Source: Isoetes taiwanensis
Taxonomy: Eukaryota > Streptophyta > Lycopodiopsida > Isoetales > Isoetaceae
Direction of reading: 5' to 3'
DNA length: 64,000 nt
Assembly: GCA_021234155.1 (NCBI GenBank)
Contig: JAJEKV010000167.1
Coordinates: 346,357-410,356 of the forward strand
This document shows positions 24,497-35,452 of this stretch, piece after piece; the first letter of the stretch is position 1; the number at the start of each line of letters is the position of its first letter. The notes beneath the pieces were generated by a model. It was not told the DNA's origin. It did not search any database and saw nothing but the letters and a program-made list of their open reading frames with translations. Position numbers and translations under genes: made by a program.

Positions 24497-27357
24497 ATGC
24501 CATCATCATCCTCTGGAACTGCTAATATCACAACAGCTGTCGCAGTCGGAGTTGCCATTACTGCTATTGCTGGGGTGGCTATTGCATTTGCTGTAGGAGG
24601 GAACATCTTCTCAAGAGATGGGTAAGGGTCAGTGATTTTAAGATCTTAGGGTTGTTCAGGATAACATGAGATCAGATTCTCTGATCACGTCTGGAAACTG
24701 TTCTCGTTTCTTAGGAATATCCTTTATAGTATTGGTAAATTCAATTGGATTCTTTGTGACATGCAGCCGATAGCGTGTTAGGTCCACTATCAATCTTTTC
24801 TTCTATAGGCAGGCCATTGTAGATACGCTTTTTAGCATTCTATATGTTGATTTCCTCTTCATAAATGCACAGTGCTTTATTTGATTGCCCTTCTAAGTCT
24901 GAAAGATATAAACATGTTCACTTTGAGTCTTAGCATGTTTCACGAATTCTTTATCAATACAATTTTAAATTTTTTGAAGCTTGATCCTTCCGGCATGTTC
25001 TGGCATGCTCTATAATATATCTTATTTGGGATCTTGTGAATATGAACATATAAAGAGTCATCTGAATGTTCTTCCAACTCAGGTTATGTTGGCGCAAGTC
25101 TTTTTACACGTCTAGAAGTTGGAAAACCTAAAATTTTCCGTCATTAAGGATGCATGGGTCTTGTAGGATTTCTGAAAAGGTATATTCTTTCCTCAATAAT
25201 TCCTGTGCAGCCTTGAGAATTACCTTCATCTTAATGTTGTGTAGGCTGCTCAAAAATCTCATAAATATTTAGTATAATGTGAACACTGAGAAGTGCCTGT
25301 TTATACTTGTGTGGATGATTGAGATTATACGATTTCAATGAGTATGCATTCTATTGTTAAAGTCCACATCTCACTTGCACAAGCATGTCCATGCTACAAT
25401 TTTAGTTGCCAGGTATCCTTGCTTTATTGAATTGCTTAAAAATAGGTGGTTCAAACCTTGAATAATCAAATGGTAGGAGAGAAGTTTGTTCCAAGTGTTA
25501 AGTTTGAAATAGCAAGACATGGATCTGATTACGTTAAATGTCTTATTTTTTGACATCTAATTGTGTAACAGGGGACCATTCAGAAAACGATGGAGAAAGA
25601 GGAAACCACGACCCCTTACTGCCCGCGAGTGGGAAAGGTCCTTTGATTCCCAAGAAGGTCGGCTTATTTGCCAGGGCCATAAGGTTATTCGCAGAGTCCG
25701 CTGGGGGGTTAGTCTGTTTAGATTTACAGCTTAAAGATAAAAAAAACAATTTGGGCACTAATATTCTTGGTTTTGGGGCTCGTAATTTCAGGGAATCATT
25801 CCAAGCATTCGTGCAGATGTATGGCCATTTCTTTTAGGAGTGTAAGCACTTCCTTCATGTTTTAAATCTTCCATCTTTTACGTTGTTCCTTACCACTATT
25901 CAAATGAGGACAAAAGCAGAAACAGTATAATGGCTTGACCTTTGAGTTAGGTAACCATAATGAGTTCATGTCCTTTTCTACTTGGATCCAACCCTATATT
26001 TCTGTTTGAGTGCGCAGCCAGCAGTTCTTTGCCATTTTACATCTCTTTCAAGGAGAATTCAATCATCTCAATAACATTTTGTCTTAGGACTTTTTATCCT
26101 GGAAGTATACACGATACTGAGATGGTTCTTACAGCTCTCACGGCATGTGTGCAGATATGACTGCAGCAGCAGTGCCTCAGAACGGGATAAGATTGATGAC
26201 GAGAAGAGGTAAATGATACTTGTCTTTCTTATAACATTTCTTTCTTTTTCCTATTGAGCTCATCTTCTTTGACATTGTTAGCTATGTGAATGTGCAGAAA
26301 GGAGTATGAAAACATAAGGCACCACTGTCGGCTATTCCACAAGAGGACTGACAATGAAATTTTCACATGCCATACAGAGACAGAGAATGAGGAATTGGAT
26401 ATTCCAAAGGAATCTTTTTCTGAGAAAGAGGCTGTAGATGAGGATGACAGTTGCAGTGGCAGTGGTAGTAAAGGTCGTCCAGTGACCAGTGATTTGATTA
26501 GTCTGATCCAACGAGTGAGTCTAGAAAGTGCACATAAATTCTGGGAGAAAGGCTCACTCGCACTAGAAGAGCTAAATACCTGGCACAGGATAATACGCCT
26601 TGATGCAGTTCGCATGAATGCAGAGTGGGTGCCATATTCACCTTCACAAGCAAACGTTAGTGAAGAAACTTCTATACAGCTTGCAGAGGATGTTGGTTTA
26701 TTTGATCATGATCATTTAGAGCCCTGTCGAAGGCTCCATGCATCCCGTTCGGTGGCCATTTTAGAAGCATATGCGCTGTATGATCCAGAAACAGGATATT
26801 GTCAGGGCATGAGTGATTTGCTTTCTCCATTTGTTGCTCTAATGGATGATGATTATAAGGCATTCTGGTCTTTTGCTAAGTTTATGCAAATGGCACGTCA
26901 TAACTTCCGTTTAGATGAGGTAGGTATTCGGCGGCAGTTAAACTTGATATCAGAAATTATCAAAGTTGCCGATTCTGAGCTGTATGAACACCTAGTCAGT
27001 ATTGGGGCAGAAGATTGTACCTTCGTTTATAGAATGGTAGTAGTCCTGCTCAGAAGGGAACTTTCTTTTGAGCAGACATTATGCTTGTGGGAAGTATTGT
27101 GGGCGGATTGGGCAGCAATTAGGTTAGGTGAAGGAGCATATAAAAAACATAGAAGACAGAAAAGTCCTGCTACAAAGGATTTGTTACTTTTTACCATAGC
27201 AGCAGCTGTATGTAGACGCAGGAAAATCCTTTTAGAGAAGTGTAGAGGCTTAGACGATATTTTGAAGGAATGCAATGCCATGTCAGGACATCTTAATATC
27301 TGGAATCTTTTAGACGATGCCCGTGAGCTTGTAGTCGTTTTGCATGGGAAACTTTAG
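24497..27357 (+). CDS. RabGAP/TBC domain protein, plant type (GYP1-like), five exons
   Basis: The product is a GTPase-activating protein for Rab GTPases of membrane traffic. Exons at 24,497-24,621, 25,572-25,707, 25,792-25,841, 26,155-26,208 and 26,298-27,357 join in frame with GT..AG borders to 474 residues. The first in-frame ATG (24,431) would add 22. Residues about 10-35 are an Ala/Val/Ile-rich hydrophobic segment, a possible membrane anchor. Exon 2 gives LTAREWERSFDS and exon 3 GIIPSIRADVWPFLLG, the plant TBC opening. An acidic Ser/Gly-rich insert (about 155-180) precedes the catalytic half. The arginine finger IxxDxxR is IRLDAVR (R227) and the glutamine finger YCQGM (Q291). NFRLDEVGIRRQL and LSFEQTLCLWEVLWAD follow the plant pattern. 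Both catalytic fingers are present, so it should be active. The substrate Rab is unknown. Confidence 0.88.
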
Positions 27358-28640
27358 ACCAACCTAAAAAAAACTGTGGTGGGACTTGCTTCGAGATGCC
27401 TAAAATTATGTACCTAGGAAGAGAAGAAATGGTTCATAAGAGGATTATTAAACTGTCGTTCTTAAAAAGAGACAAAACAAAATGACCATTTTACGGCAGT
27501 GGTGATAATTGGGGAAAAAATATTTGGAGTGATCACCAAAAGGATATCCTCTAGGTCTGATGACGTGATTCCTAGCTATTGAAAGTGCCGACTAATTAAC
27601 ACTTTGGTTTGGTAACGTAACTAATGCAGACAGAAAGGTGACAAAATTGTGTTCTCAACATTTGCAGCTGTACTCCATTTTCATAAGATACCAGGAATCC
27701 ACATGTCCAAAAGTTCTGGATAGTTATGAGTCTCATCTATTGTCAATATATTAATAAGGGTTTGTAATGTGGGGCGCGATGAACTGGATTGCTGCTTATA
27801 TCCTTTACCAGCAGAAGGATGCACGTCCTTTTCTTGTATTCTGGAAAGCTAGTGAATCCAAAATTTTGAAGGATGCACATACTTGCTTTGTGGAAAGTTC
27901 GTGAATTCGAAATTTGTGGCAGTAATTTGGAGAATTTATTTTTGAAGAATATATTTGGGACTTTTATGTAACATGTATACAAGAAATTTATCAAGGCGGC
28001 CACGAACATTCCTTCTATGGGAAAATCTTAAAAATACCCCTATATTTTGTGTTATTTATCAAAATGGCCCTGTATTTTGCAATATTGTCATGGCCTAATG
28101 GGAAAATTTAAAAAATACTCCTATATTTTGGGTTGTTTATTAGAATGCCCTTGTATTTAGCAGGGTTACCTAACTCGAGGTGCAACTTTTGCTGTAATTT
28201 TAGAGAGGCCATATGTCATGCCATGTAAGCTAAAATAATGGCAAGCCGTCGGATTTCATATTTTCCAATCCAACGGCCATGAATATTTCAAAAATCCAGA
28301 TAATTCCTTCATCTCCTTCATCCTTCATGGCCGTGGCCTTTTACACCCGGCTTCTATTCACTCCGGCATGCGGCTAAACTGTGTGTCGTTACCATCCATA
28401 TCCTTCTCATCATTCATTCTTTGTATTCATCCTTCTCATGTTTATTTTTCAACAGCTTCCAGGTAAGAACCAATGCTAACGGGTTTGGGGAAAAATGATG
28501 AATTAGGCAGTCAACCAAGTCCATGCTGAATGCAGATACTAATGTTTTGGTAAATTTGCAAAATGGTGTAAGTCATTTGCGCGTTTGTGTGGAGTGTACT
28601 ATCTTGGACAACTTGTTCGTCCCTTCCTTTGCGAAATCTA
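27358..28640. other. 3' flank of TBC gene, with a 77-bp duplication
   Basis: The first few hundred bases are likely 3' UTR and flank. At 28,017-28,165 a unit (ATGGGAAAAT.TTAAAAATAC.CCTATATTTTG...GTATTT.GCA) is tandemly duplicated with about 77-bp spacing and has diverged. No gene is recognised up to 28,640. Confidence 0.4.
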
Positions 28641-28647
28641 TCTAAAG

Positions 28648-29122
28648 AACGTAAGGGTTTTGTTTGCACTTGGTTTTTGTTTGCAGAATGATGTTGTTCA
28701 AGCCTTTGATCTGTGTATAAGATGGTCACAATACCTGCTAAAGTTTCTATCTTTTATTTAAGCCAGTCATGTAGGCCTATCACAATAACTCAGGCATTGC
28801 TTTTGTTGGTGCTCATTTAGCTATATGTAATATTATTCTACAGTACCACCAACAGTAAGATGAATGGATGACTTCGTTTTCACAATTTCGCCTCTGAGGT
28901 AAAGGATACAAGGTAAGGCTTAAGGGTTGTGTTTGCACTTGGTTTTTGTTTGCAGAATGATGTTGTTCTTGCCTTCGATTTGTGCATAAAATGACATGTT
29001 ACCTGCTAAAGTTCCTATCTTTTAAGCTAGTCCTGTAGGCCTATCACGATAACTAAGGCATTTCTTTTGTAGGTGCTCATGCAACTGTATGTAATATTAT
29101 TCTACAGTACCACCAACAGTTG
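28648..29122. repeat. Tandem duplication, unit about 200 bp, period about 270 bp
   Basis: TAAGGGTTTTGTTTGCACTT at about 28,650 and TAAGGGTTGTGTTTGCACTT at about 28,920 start two copies. Both contain GGTTTTTGTTTGCAGAATGA, CCTATCACRATAACT and end with TATTCTACAGTACCACCAAC. Divergence is roughly one base in ten. The internal TTTGCAG|AATGATGTTGTT resembles a splice acceptor, so an exon may have been duplicated, but the frame is too short to name. Confidence 0.65.
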
Positions 29123-30869
29123 TGCTTTTTTGTTTGGAGAGAAAAAAGGGGAAGAGGGGAAATAGTATGAATACTGCATTGGCAAGGGATAACCATCGAG
29201 CTCAGGTTAGTTTGCCCTAGAATGTGGAATTCCAGGAATGCTTGGTATCTTGCCCTCACAATGCCTCCTCTTTCCTGCTAAAGCATTTGACATGGGTCAT
29301 TGCTCAAGATGCTAAATTCCATGGACGCGATATGGTAGGCAGTGATCATATTAATGTTTTTAGACTTATAGACAGACCACATGCTAAGAAGTTTTGAATT
29401 CCAATTGAATGTTTTAACAGATGCATTCTTGTTGGAAGTAAATCGTGTCAAACGACATAGTGGATTTTGGGTATTTCTGGACCCCCAGTTAATAATGAAA
29501 CATATTGGTAAGGACGGGGAAGTAGTAAATAAGAGCAGAAGGCAAATTCGAATGCCATTCAAGAACTACTACCTGGAATGTGCTGTGAGCTGTAATGCAT
29601 GAAAATACATATTGTTGTATGGCAAAAACCTCTAAATAATAACTGCTACAATACACACTTTCATACTAGCACTATGTAATGATAGCATCAGTCCAAATTT
29701 TGCATCTTTGAGTAGTTTCAACATCCTAAAACAAACAATTGCAGATGACATCACTATTTGAAAACTCATTATTGATGTAGGTTTAACTAGCTATTTGGAA
29801 ACTGCATTGAACCCTAAAAGGTTGCTTTCATTAACGTTTTTTTTTCCTTGAAGATATGTAGCTACGGAGACTTGCATAGTCCATCAGCCTAAGGTGTAAG
29901 AAATAGTGGAATAGGACTTGTTGTCTGGCCGAAGTGGTTGTTTAAAGCACCTGAACGTCTCAGACTATTTATAGAGAATGCTAGAAACATTTTCAACCTG
30001 GATCTTCAAATGTGGGCAATACGAGTACAACACTACAAAAAGGTCCTGTCAGATCTTAGAACCAGCAATATTAAGGAATGTGACGGATATAAACACCAAA
30101 TATGGAGGTGTTGCAGCGGCACTTATAGGCGATCCTATATGGGTCATGAATATGGTCTCCTCCTATGCAAAGAATGCGCATGGAATTATATACAATAGAG
30201 GTTTAATTGGCACATTAAACGACTGGATAGTTTGTTGACATTTTTTTATGATGTATCTGAAAAACACAAGCAGTGTTCAAATGCAGGTGTGAGGCATTCT
30301 CGACTTATGCAAAGAGTTATGACTTGCTTCATGTGGCAGGCTCTTGATAGCATTCTAGTATTAATAACCTCGTCGTCTATCCCATTGAAGGAGATTTCTT
30401 TGTACACCACTTGTGGATTTTTCTAGATAGTCGTGTATGGTATCAAACACCTTCCAAAGTGATGTCTCTAGTGGATTATTTTGTATATAATATTCGAAAA
30501 GTGAAGTATTCTCTCTGCAAGCTTATTCATTTTCATTTGCTTGTTTGCTTCATTTCACAGGCCTGATTATTCGAATTGAAGCCACTTTGCCACTTGAATT
30601 GAGTAAGCCCAATGCCTATGAAAATGTGTTAAAGCAATATTTGAGCTACTGTACATGGCTCATGGCTGTAGTTTCCCATTGGCTCTTTTGGTCTATCTTT
30701 CTAAGTGAAGCCGAGCAAATAACCAATATGAACCCGGGCCATCTGAATTGAATTAATTTGGGTTAAAGTTTACTCTTTGCTTTTCAAAGATCTTGGATTT
30801 CCAATTGTTTGAATTATATTTGTTCGACATGCATTCAAAGAGGTGTGCTGATTTTGTTCTTTTAAGACG
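29123..30869 (+). pseudogene. Gene debris: possible PPR-like and membrane-protein-like fragments
   Basis: At 29,980-30,190 a frame with FKCGQYEYNTTK, a RNVTDINTKYGG stretch and PIWVMNMVSSYAKNAHG resembles degenerate pentatricopeptide repeats (KCG...A..VF, SWNAMISGYAQNGHG) with stops soon after. At 30,560-30,750 a separate frame (LPLELSKPNAYENVLKQYLS, then a hydrophobic stretch) looks exon-like and follows a TTTCACAG acceptor, but I cannot name it. Neither has an intact continuation. The PPR reading is weak. Confidence 0.25.
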
Positions 30870-31681
30870 ACATTAGAGTTTTTTTGAGGTCAATTAAGGG
30901 CCCTTACTCGATGCCACGTCAAAAAGCTCGCGGCCAATGGGGAGCCGAGCTTGTACAGAGTTTTTTTACCGAGCCTTGGTTTCGCCATTCCAGGTGTCAA
31001 CTGCACGTAGCTTCGGTAATATCCGTGCCTCTAGCTTCGGGTGTCAGATTACACACGTAGCAATTATGACCGTTAGCTCCCGCCCTCAATTCTCGCTCAG
31101 GTATTTTCTTCAACAAAGTTTGCGCGAAGATCGATTGCCCGCGCCAAGGGAACTTCGATTTGCTCGGGAATAGCTTCGACCTGCGCCAAAGTGAGTTTCG
31201 ACCACAAAAACGCTTCGGTCAAGGTAAAATCACCGAGCCTTTCCTAGTATTTCGATTCCGCTCCACATTCTAATTTGAATTCTGTGACTTTAGATGGCTA
31301 TAAGCTCTATCACAATCGGAAATGACTTTGAAAGCTTCGTGGTGTCGACCGGGAGCTTTGTTACACTCCAACCTGGAATGCGAGGTGAATAGCGAGTCAA
31401 AAGATGCAGGAGAAGTGATGTTTCTGCACATTGGAAGGCTTTGGTGGTCGGTTTTCGATCAGGCAAAGAGATATTTGTACAAGTGAGTCATGTATACACT
31501 CCAACAAATAAGGCAAAAGAAAAAATAAGCAAACGAAGAACTTTCCCACGGTTAGAAGCAAATTGTAAGTATGTACTTCTATGCAATCCATATCTAAATT
31601 AGTTTAGTTACTTATCCAGTTCATTCCTATTCTCTCAGGTTTGTGTATATCTGATGTGTAGAACACAATCTTTTCATAGTA

Positions 31682-32017
31682 GTGTATTCCATTGCTTTCA
31701 CCAAGATATGGGCTCCTTGTTGTTCGAAGGTAGCATACCAGTGCAGCTCACAGAAAAGGGGTATATGGTTCTGGAGGTATGAATACTCTCCACGAAGACC
31801 CAAGCTTATTGAGCTTCCATTGCCCAGCCTGTCCGAGCTATACTGCAGGCCTCTGAATGCCACTTCTGTCTTACTAGCACATAGTAAGTTGTCACAGGAA
31901 ATGTTTACGGCATTGAAGGAGAAGGGAGGTTTCTGCAGGCATGTGAAGACAAATTTAGGAATTGATTTATTCATTGCCTTATTCAAGATGTTTACAGTTC
32001 CGACAGTCGGTGGATAG
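31682..32017 (+). CDS. Unrecognised ORF inside the TIR element
   Basis: This is a 111-codon frame. Its second half (SLSELYCRPLNATSVLLAHS, then MFTALKEKGGFCRHVKTNLG and LFIALFKMFTVPTVGG) has protein-like composition, with Cys and His spaced as in folded domains. The first half is less convincing. I do not recognise the family and saw no DDE residues. It lies about 0.8 kb inside the left TIR, where a transposon-encoded or captured gene piece would be expected. It could be an exon rather than a whole gene. Confidence 0.3.
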   Translation: MYSIAFTKIWAPCCSKVAYQCSSQKRGIWFWRYEYSPRRPKLIELPLPSLSELYCRPLNATSVLLAHSKLSQEMFTALKEKGGFCRHVKTNLGIDLFIALFKMFTVPTVGG

Positions 32018-32277
32018 TTTTTTAGATAGTCTATTTCTTGAAGGTTGGAGTGCTCGACTTCATGATGGAGCTGAATCTACTCAATGCAGGATAAGTCAAG
32101 ACATGGTTCGGTTCAGATATTGCATCTGTATATGAATCTATGTAATATAAATATAAGTGACGATTAATTGGAGATCTATTGTATATTGATTGGAAAGGTT
32201 TGCTTTCAGTGTAACATAAAAAATTAAAGTAGCTACGATGCGAAGATATGAATATCATAAAATAAGGAAGTGTTGTT

Positions 32278-32359
32278 TTCGCACCGTAGGCACGGTGCGA
32301 AATTATGTATAACATAAAATATGGAAGTGTTGTTTTCGCACCGTAGCTACGGTGCGAAA
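32278..32359. repeat. Palindromic GCACCGTAG repeat units, block one
   Basis: Two units about 56 bp apart are separated by TATAACATAAAATATGGAA. The second unit is a perfect 26-bp palindrome at 32,334-32,359 whose left half is TTTCGCACCGTAG. The first (32,278-32,303) is the same except for the two central bases. Three further diverged units form block two at 32,930-33,070. Confidence 0.75.
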
Positions 32360-32504
32360 TTCATTAGAGGTTTGATGGGATCTCTTAAGGGCCCAACCCC
32401 GATGCCAGCATGGAAACCCACTAGGGTTGAGGCCTGAGACTCTAGGTTTCTAATGAATAGGTTGTAGATTCAAATCTGTATTTGATTAACAATCTCAAGA
32501 GCAT

Positions 32505-32772
32505 GGTTACAGTGCGCATTTGCCATATCCATAACCAATGGTTACATGCATTTCGTACTGTGGCTATTATGCAACGCTTTATTTCTTTCTTTTTAGGGCG
32601 TGGCTACGGTTGCCATGTCCACAGCCCAATGAATACATGCATTTCGCATTGTAACCACTGTGCCCTTTTTTTTCGTACTTTTTTTTTAGGGGCGTAGTTA
32701 CAGTGCGAATTTGCCATGTCCACAGCCCGACGGATACATGCATTTCGCACTGTAACCACAGTGCCCACTCTT
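32505..32772. repeat. Tandem array of a roughly 95-bp unit with GTGCGAA motifs
   Basis: Three copies carry GTTACAGTGCG-/GGCTACGGTTGCC, CATGTCCACAGCCC, GATACATGCATTTCGCA and TGTAACCACTGTGCCC, then a T-rich spacer ending TTTTTAGGG. Copy three contains TTACAGTGCGAA and, further on, TTCGCACTGTAA, which are reverse complements. The unit thus carries an inverted version of the same core seen in the flanking palindromes. Confidence 0.7.
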
Positions 32773-32929
32773 TCATCACAAAACACTACTCAAAATTTAA
32801 TGAAACAAAAAGAGTTGTCATTGCCTAAATATCAATGTTCATTGCTCTAAATTACTGAAAGCATCCTCATTAACTTCCTCCCTTCAATTGAACCTCTTCT
32901 TGTATGGCAGCTATAAAATAAGAAAGTGT

Positions 32930-33070
32930 TGTTTTTGCACTGTAGCCACGGTGCATAAATGTGTATAACATAAAATATGGAAGTGTTATTTTCGCACCGT
33001 AGCCACGATGCAAAATTGTGTATAACATAAAATATGGAAACGTTATTTTCGCACCGTAGCTACGGTGTTA
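32930..33070. repeat. Palindromic GCACCGTAG repeat units, block two
   Basis: Three units at about 55-bp spacing have cores TTTTTGCACTGTAGCCACGG, TTTCGCACCGTAGCCACGAT and TTTCGCACCGTAGCTACGGT, separated by TATAACATAAAATATGGAA. They match block one at 32,278-32,359 but the palindromes are partly decayed. Confidence 0.7.
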
Positions 33071-33146
33071 GTCACTCTTGCATATCAAGCTGCTACTAAG
33101 GCACTCACCTTCAAACTATCACAAATCAAGGTGTTGCTCAACGAGA

Positions 33147-33751
33147 ATGGTAAAGAGTAAATCAGATAAGGCATGGGAGTTGTTTAGCACATGGTATGAT
33201 AATATAGTAGAGAAAGAATGGAATTTTCGTCAGAAGCATCCAAAAGAGTTTGAGGAGGAGATAGAGGAGCTAGTTGATGCAACTACTGTATACAATAATT
33301 TTTGCCTGACAGTAGACGTTATGGTAGAGTGTAACAGGTTGCATATGGGGGCATTCTTCATAGCTTCATGGCTAGAGCTGGACCTGACCCGAAACCACGT
33401 TATGTGACTAATTTGCCTTTACTGAGCATGCAAGCTTTAATTAAGATATTTCTGAAGGCTGATCAAGACCGAATTAGGAGGTTTTTGAGGAGACTACCTG
33501 CAGAACTGTGCAGGAAAAAAGGCAAAGAAAGTTTTTACAACGTAGATATTATGTTCAACATATACATGATTTACAATAAGTCAAACCAAGATGCCGGTTC
33601 TTCAAGTGTGGAGGTCGCTCAGATAGAATGTCCTGCCTCACCAGTAGAGGAGCAAATAGATCCTGCAGAAAAGAAGCTCCTACTGGAAAACGAGGAGAAT
33701 GAGGAGGTATTGGAAGAGGAGGTCTCTGAGAAGTTGGCCTTTAGCCCATAG
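33147..33751 (+). pseudogene. Unrecognised acidic/basic protein gene with one frameshift
   Basis: A frame starting MVKSKSDKAWELFSTWYDNI runs 86 codons to 33,407. A second frame, overlapping from 33,368, gives HSFMARAGPDPKPRYVTNLP and ends with a Glu-rich tail (LLLENEENEEVLEEE) at 33,751. Read together with one shift near 33,355 they make about 200 residues: a helical N-terminus, a basic middle (FLRRLPAELCRKKGK) and an acidic C-terminus. No known domain is recognised. An intron instead of a frameshift is possible. Its position in the right third of the TIR element suggests an element-encoded accessory or DNA-binding protein, but this is inference. Confidence 0.35.
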
Positions 33752-34372
33752 GTCTATATTCATAGCTCCAAAAGCTCGCAATACATCTTCATCTATTGGT
33801 TGCTTCTAAGTGAACTTATTCCTGTAAGGCAGGCATCCTTTTGGCAATTGCACTCTAAATTGACCCTCGGAATTAGTTTGATCCTGAAACAGAAGTATTA
33901 GAACCAAGAACACTCAAAGGAATGCAATGACAACTTGGAAACCAAATACCTTTGCCATTGACGTTGCAAAAGACCGAGAACCAGAGCGGAGCTTAGAATT
34001 AGGAAGATTCTTGCCAACAAACAGAGCGAAATTTGCTGGCAAGAATCCGCCATAATTCGAATTCAAACAATGCTTGGGGGCGATGGCAAGGTCGTTGGCG
34101 CTCGATGGCGCGATGGCAAGCTCGATGGCGCTGAAACTCGATGGCTGAAGCTCGATGGTGGGAAAAGGAAAATCTTAGATGTAATCATTAAATTTTGTGG
34201 TCGTTAGGAAATAATGATTGCAAAGTTAGGTACGAGGTTAGGTTCGGAGGGGGAGAAGTTAGGTTAGGGGAAAATGAAAGTTAGGTATGGGGGGGGAGGT
34301 AGGTTCGGGATCCTACGTGGCAGCCCCCACAATATACTCTTACAAGGCCCTTATTTGACCTCAAAAAAACTC

Positions 34373-35254
34373 TAATGTTTATTATTGTAGAAGGAGCGCA
34401 AAGAATGCACGTCTGATAGAAGCACCTTAAGAGCTGATACTTATAATAAGAAGGATAATGGAGAAGGAAATTTTGTGCTAGTTGTTGTTCTTCATTTTTT
34501 ATTTTTTTTATTCGATACGGTTGGAAACAACCAAGGAGTATTTGAGTTGGTTATTGAATAATTGGAGTGTTTGAATAATGGCAAGTCTCTTATTTGTGTG
34601 TTATTTGATCTTGGTGGCCATGTTTACACAACTCACCTTGTGTAGCGGTTTTGGCATCATTTGGTAAGCTTTCTCATGGTTTGAGAAGTTGAATTTTGTG
34701 TAGGGACAATATATGATGATTCTTATTCGGGCATATAGTGTTCTCTTCCTTCTTGTAGTTTTGAAGAATAAGAATAAGCATTAACCCCTAGTCTTCTTTT
34801 GTTGTTTAGGCCTGTCTAATTTAACAACAATTATCATCATGAGATGGCTTGTTAATGTAAAGTTTATCTACACATATATAATTCGTTCTCCTTAGATTCG
34901 AGTCTTTTTGTGTCTTAATATTTGAGTGACACGATATCGCCTTTTCCCGGTACAATCTCCCAAGATGATTTTCAGGTGAATTTTTCTTGCATACAAACAA
35001 CTTGTGAAATTATTCCGTCAGATCTGCGGAGGCTCTGTGCTTGCAAAGGGCAGCTGGGGCTTCCCTATTTGGGGAGGTCACAAGCTCTGCGATTTTCGCC
35101 CACACAAATATGACAGAATGGATGATGCAATTTTTAAAATCCTTCAAAGACCAATCCATTCTTTACGGCTACCTCTATTCCTTGGATAACAGAAGGCTTT
35201 GGGTCTTCAAAAAGCTAAAGTGGGAAGTGTTAGAGGAAAAATTAGTTGAGTGAT
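34373..35254. other. Intergenic DNA between two DNA transposons
   Basis: The first part is AT-rich. At 34.9-35.25 kb three overlapping short frames have no recognised motif. No splice-consistent gene was found. Confidence 0.35.
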
Positions 35255-35257
35255 TTA

Positions 35258-35449
35258 GGGTGCTTTCCCATGAGATTAGCGACCTGAAAATCTGGGTCCA
35301 GGTCAAAAACCTGAGCGTTGAGAAATGCTTGGTGATTACTTTTGATTCAGGTCAAAAACCTGAGTCTTTGAGGTTGAGGCGCCCACGGAACCTGCATGCC
35401 TTGATCTGGACCTCAAAAAAACCTGTCGGAGGCCCATGGGAAAGCACCC
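35258..35449. mobile_element. Tourist-like (PIF/Harbinger) MITE with TTA duplication
   Basis: The terminal inverted repeat GGGTGCTTTCCCATG occurs at 35,258-35,272 and as its exact reverse complement at 35,435-35,449. Both ends are flanked by TTA (35,255-35,257 and 35,450-35,452), the three-base duplication of PIF/Harbinger elements. The element is 192 bp and non-coding. Inside, AGGTCAAAAACCTGAG occurs twice in direct orientation and is itself a small hairpin. GACCTCAAAAAAAC near the right end is shared with the TIR of the 3.5-kb element next door. Confidence 0.88.
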
Positions 35450-35452
35450 TTA

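Larger units (their letters stand above)
30876..34372. mobile_element. 3.5-kb DNA transposon with 33-bp TIRs, family unassigned
   Basis: A terminal inverted repeat begins GAGTTTTTTTGAGGTCAA at 30,876 and its reverse complement ends at 34,372. The match continues through TAAGGGCC inside, with one mismatch and a one-base difference after it, and through ACATTA/TAATGT outside. A TA on each side would fit a TA target duplication, but because the flanks are themselves inverted the exact border is uncertain. Inside are two unrecognised ORF regions, two tandem arrays, and CTCGATGG-rich (34,080-34,160) and GTTAGGT-rich (34,225-34,310) subterminal clusters. TTAAGGGCCC..A.CCCGATGCCA recurs at 32,388, suggesting a nested relative. 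No DDE transposase motif is identified. Confidence 0.65.

Noticed and set aside
26229-26615. 128-codon minus-strand frame
   Set aside because: It is antisense to the TBC gene exon 5, whose sense frame has clear domain motifs.
30031-30041. CACTACAAAAA as a CACTA element terminus
   Set aside because: No subterminal repeats follow and no inverted partner was found; an eleven-base match is expected by chance.
32579-32786. Two overlapping minus-strand frames with repeated peptides
   Set aside because: They are translations of the roughly 95-bp tandem array; the repeat explains the openness.
32278-33070. CRISPR-like array
   Set aside because: Spacers between the palindromic units are themselves repeated (TATAACATAAAATATGGAA), not unique, and the context is a plant transposon.
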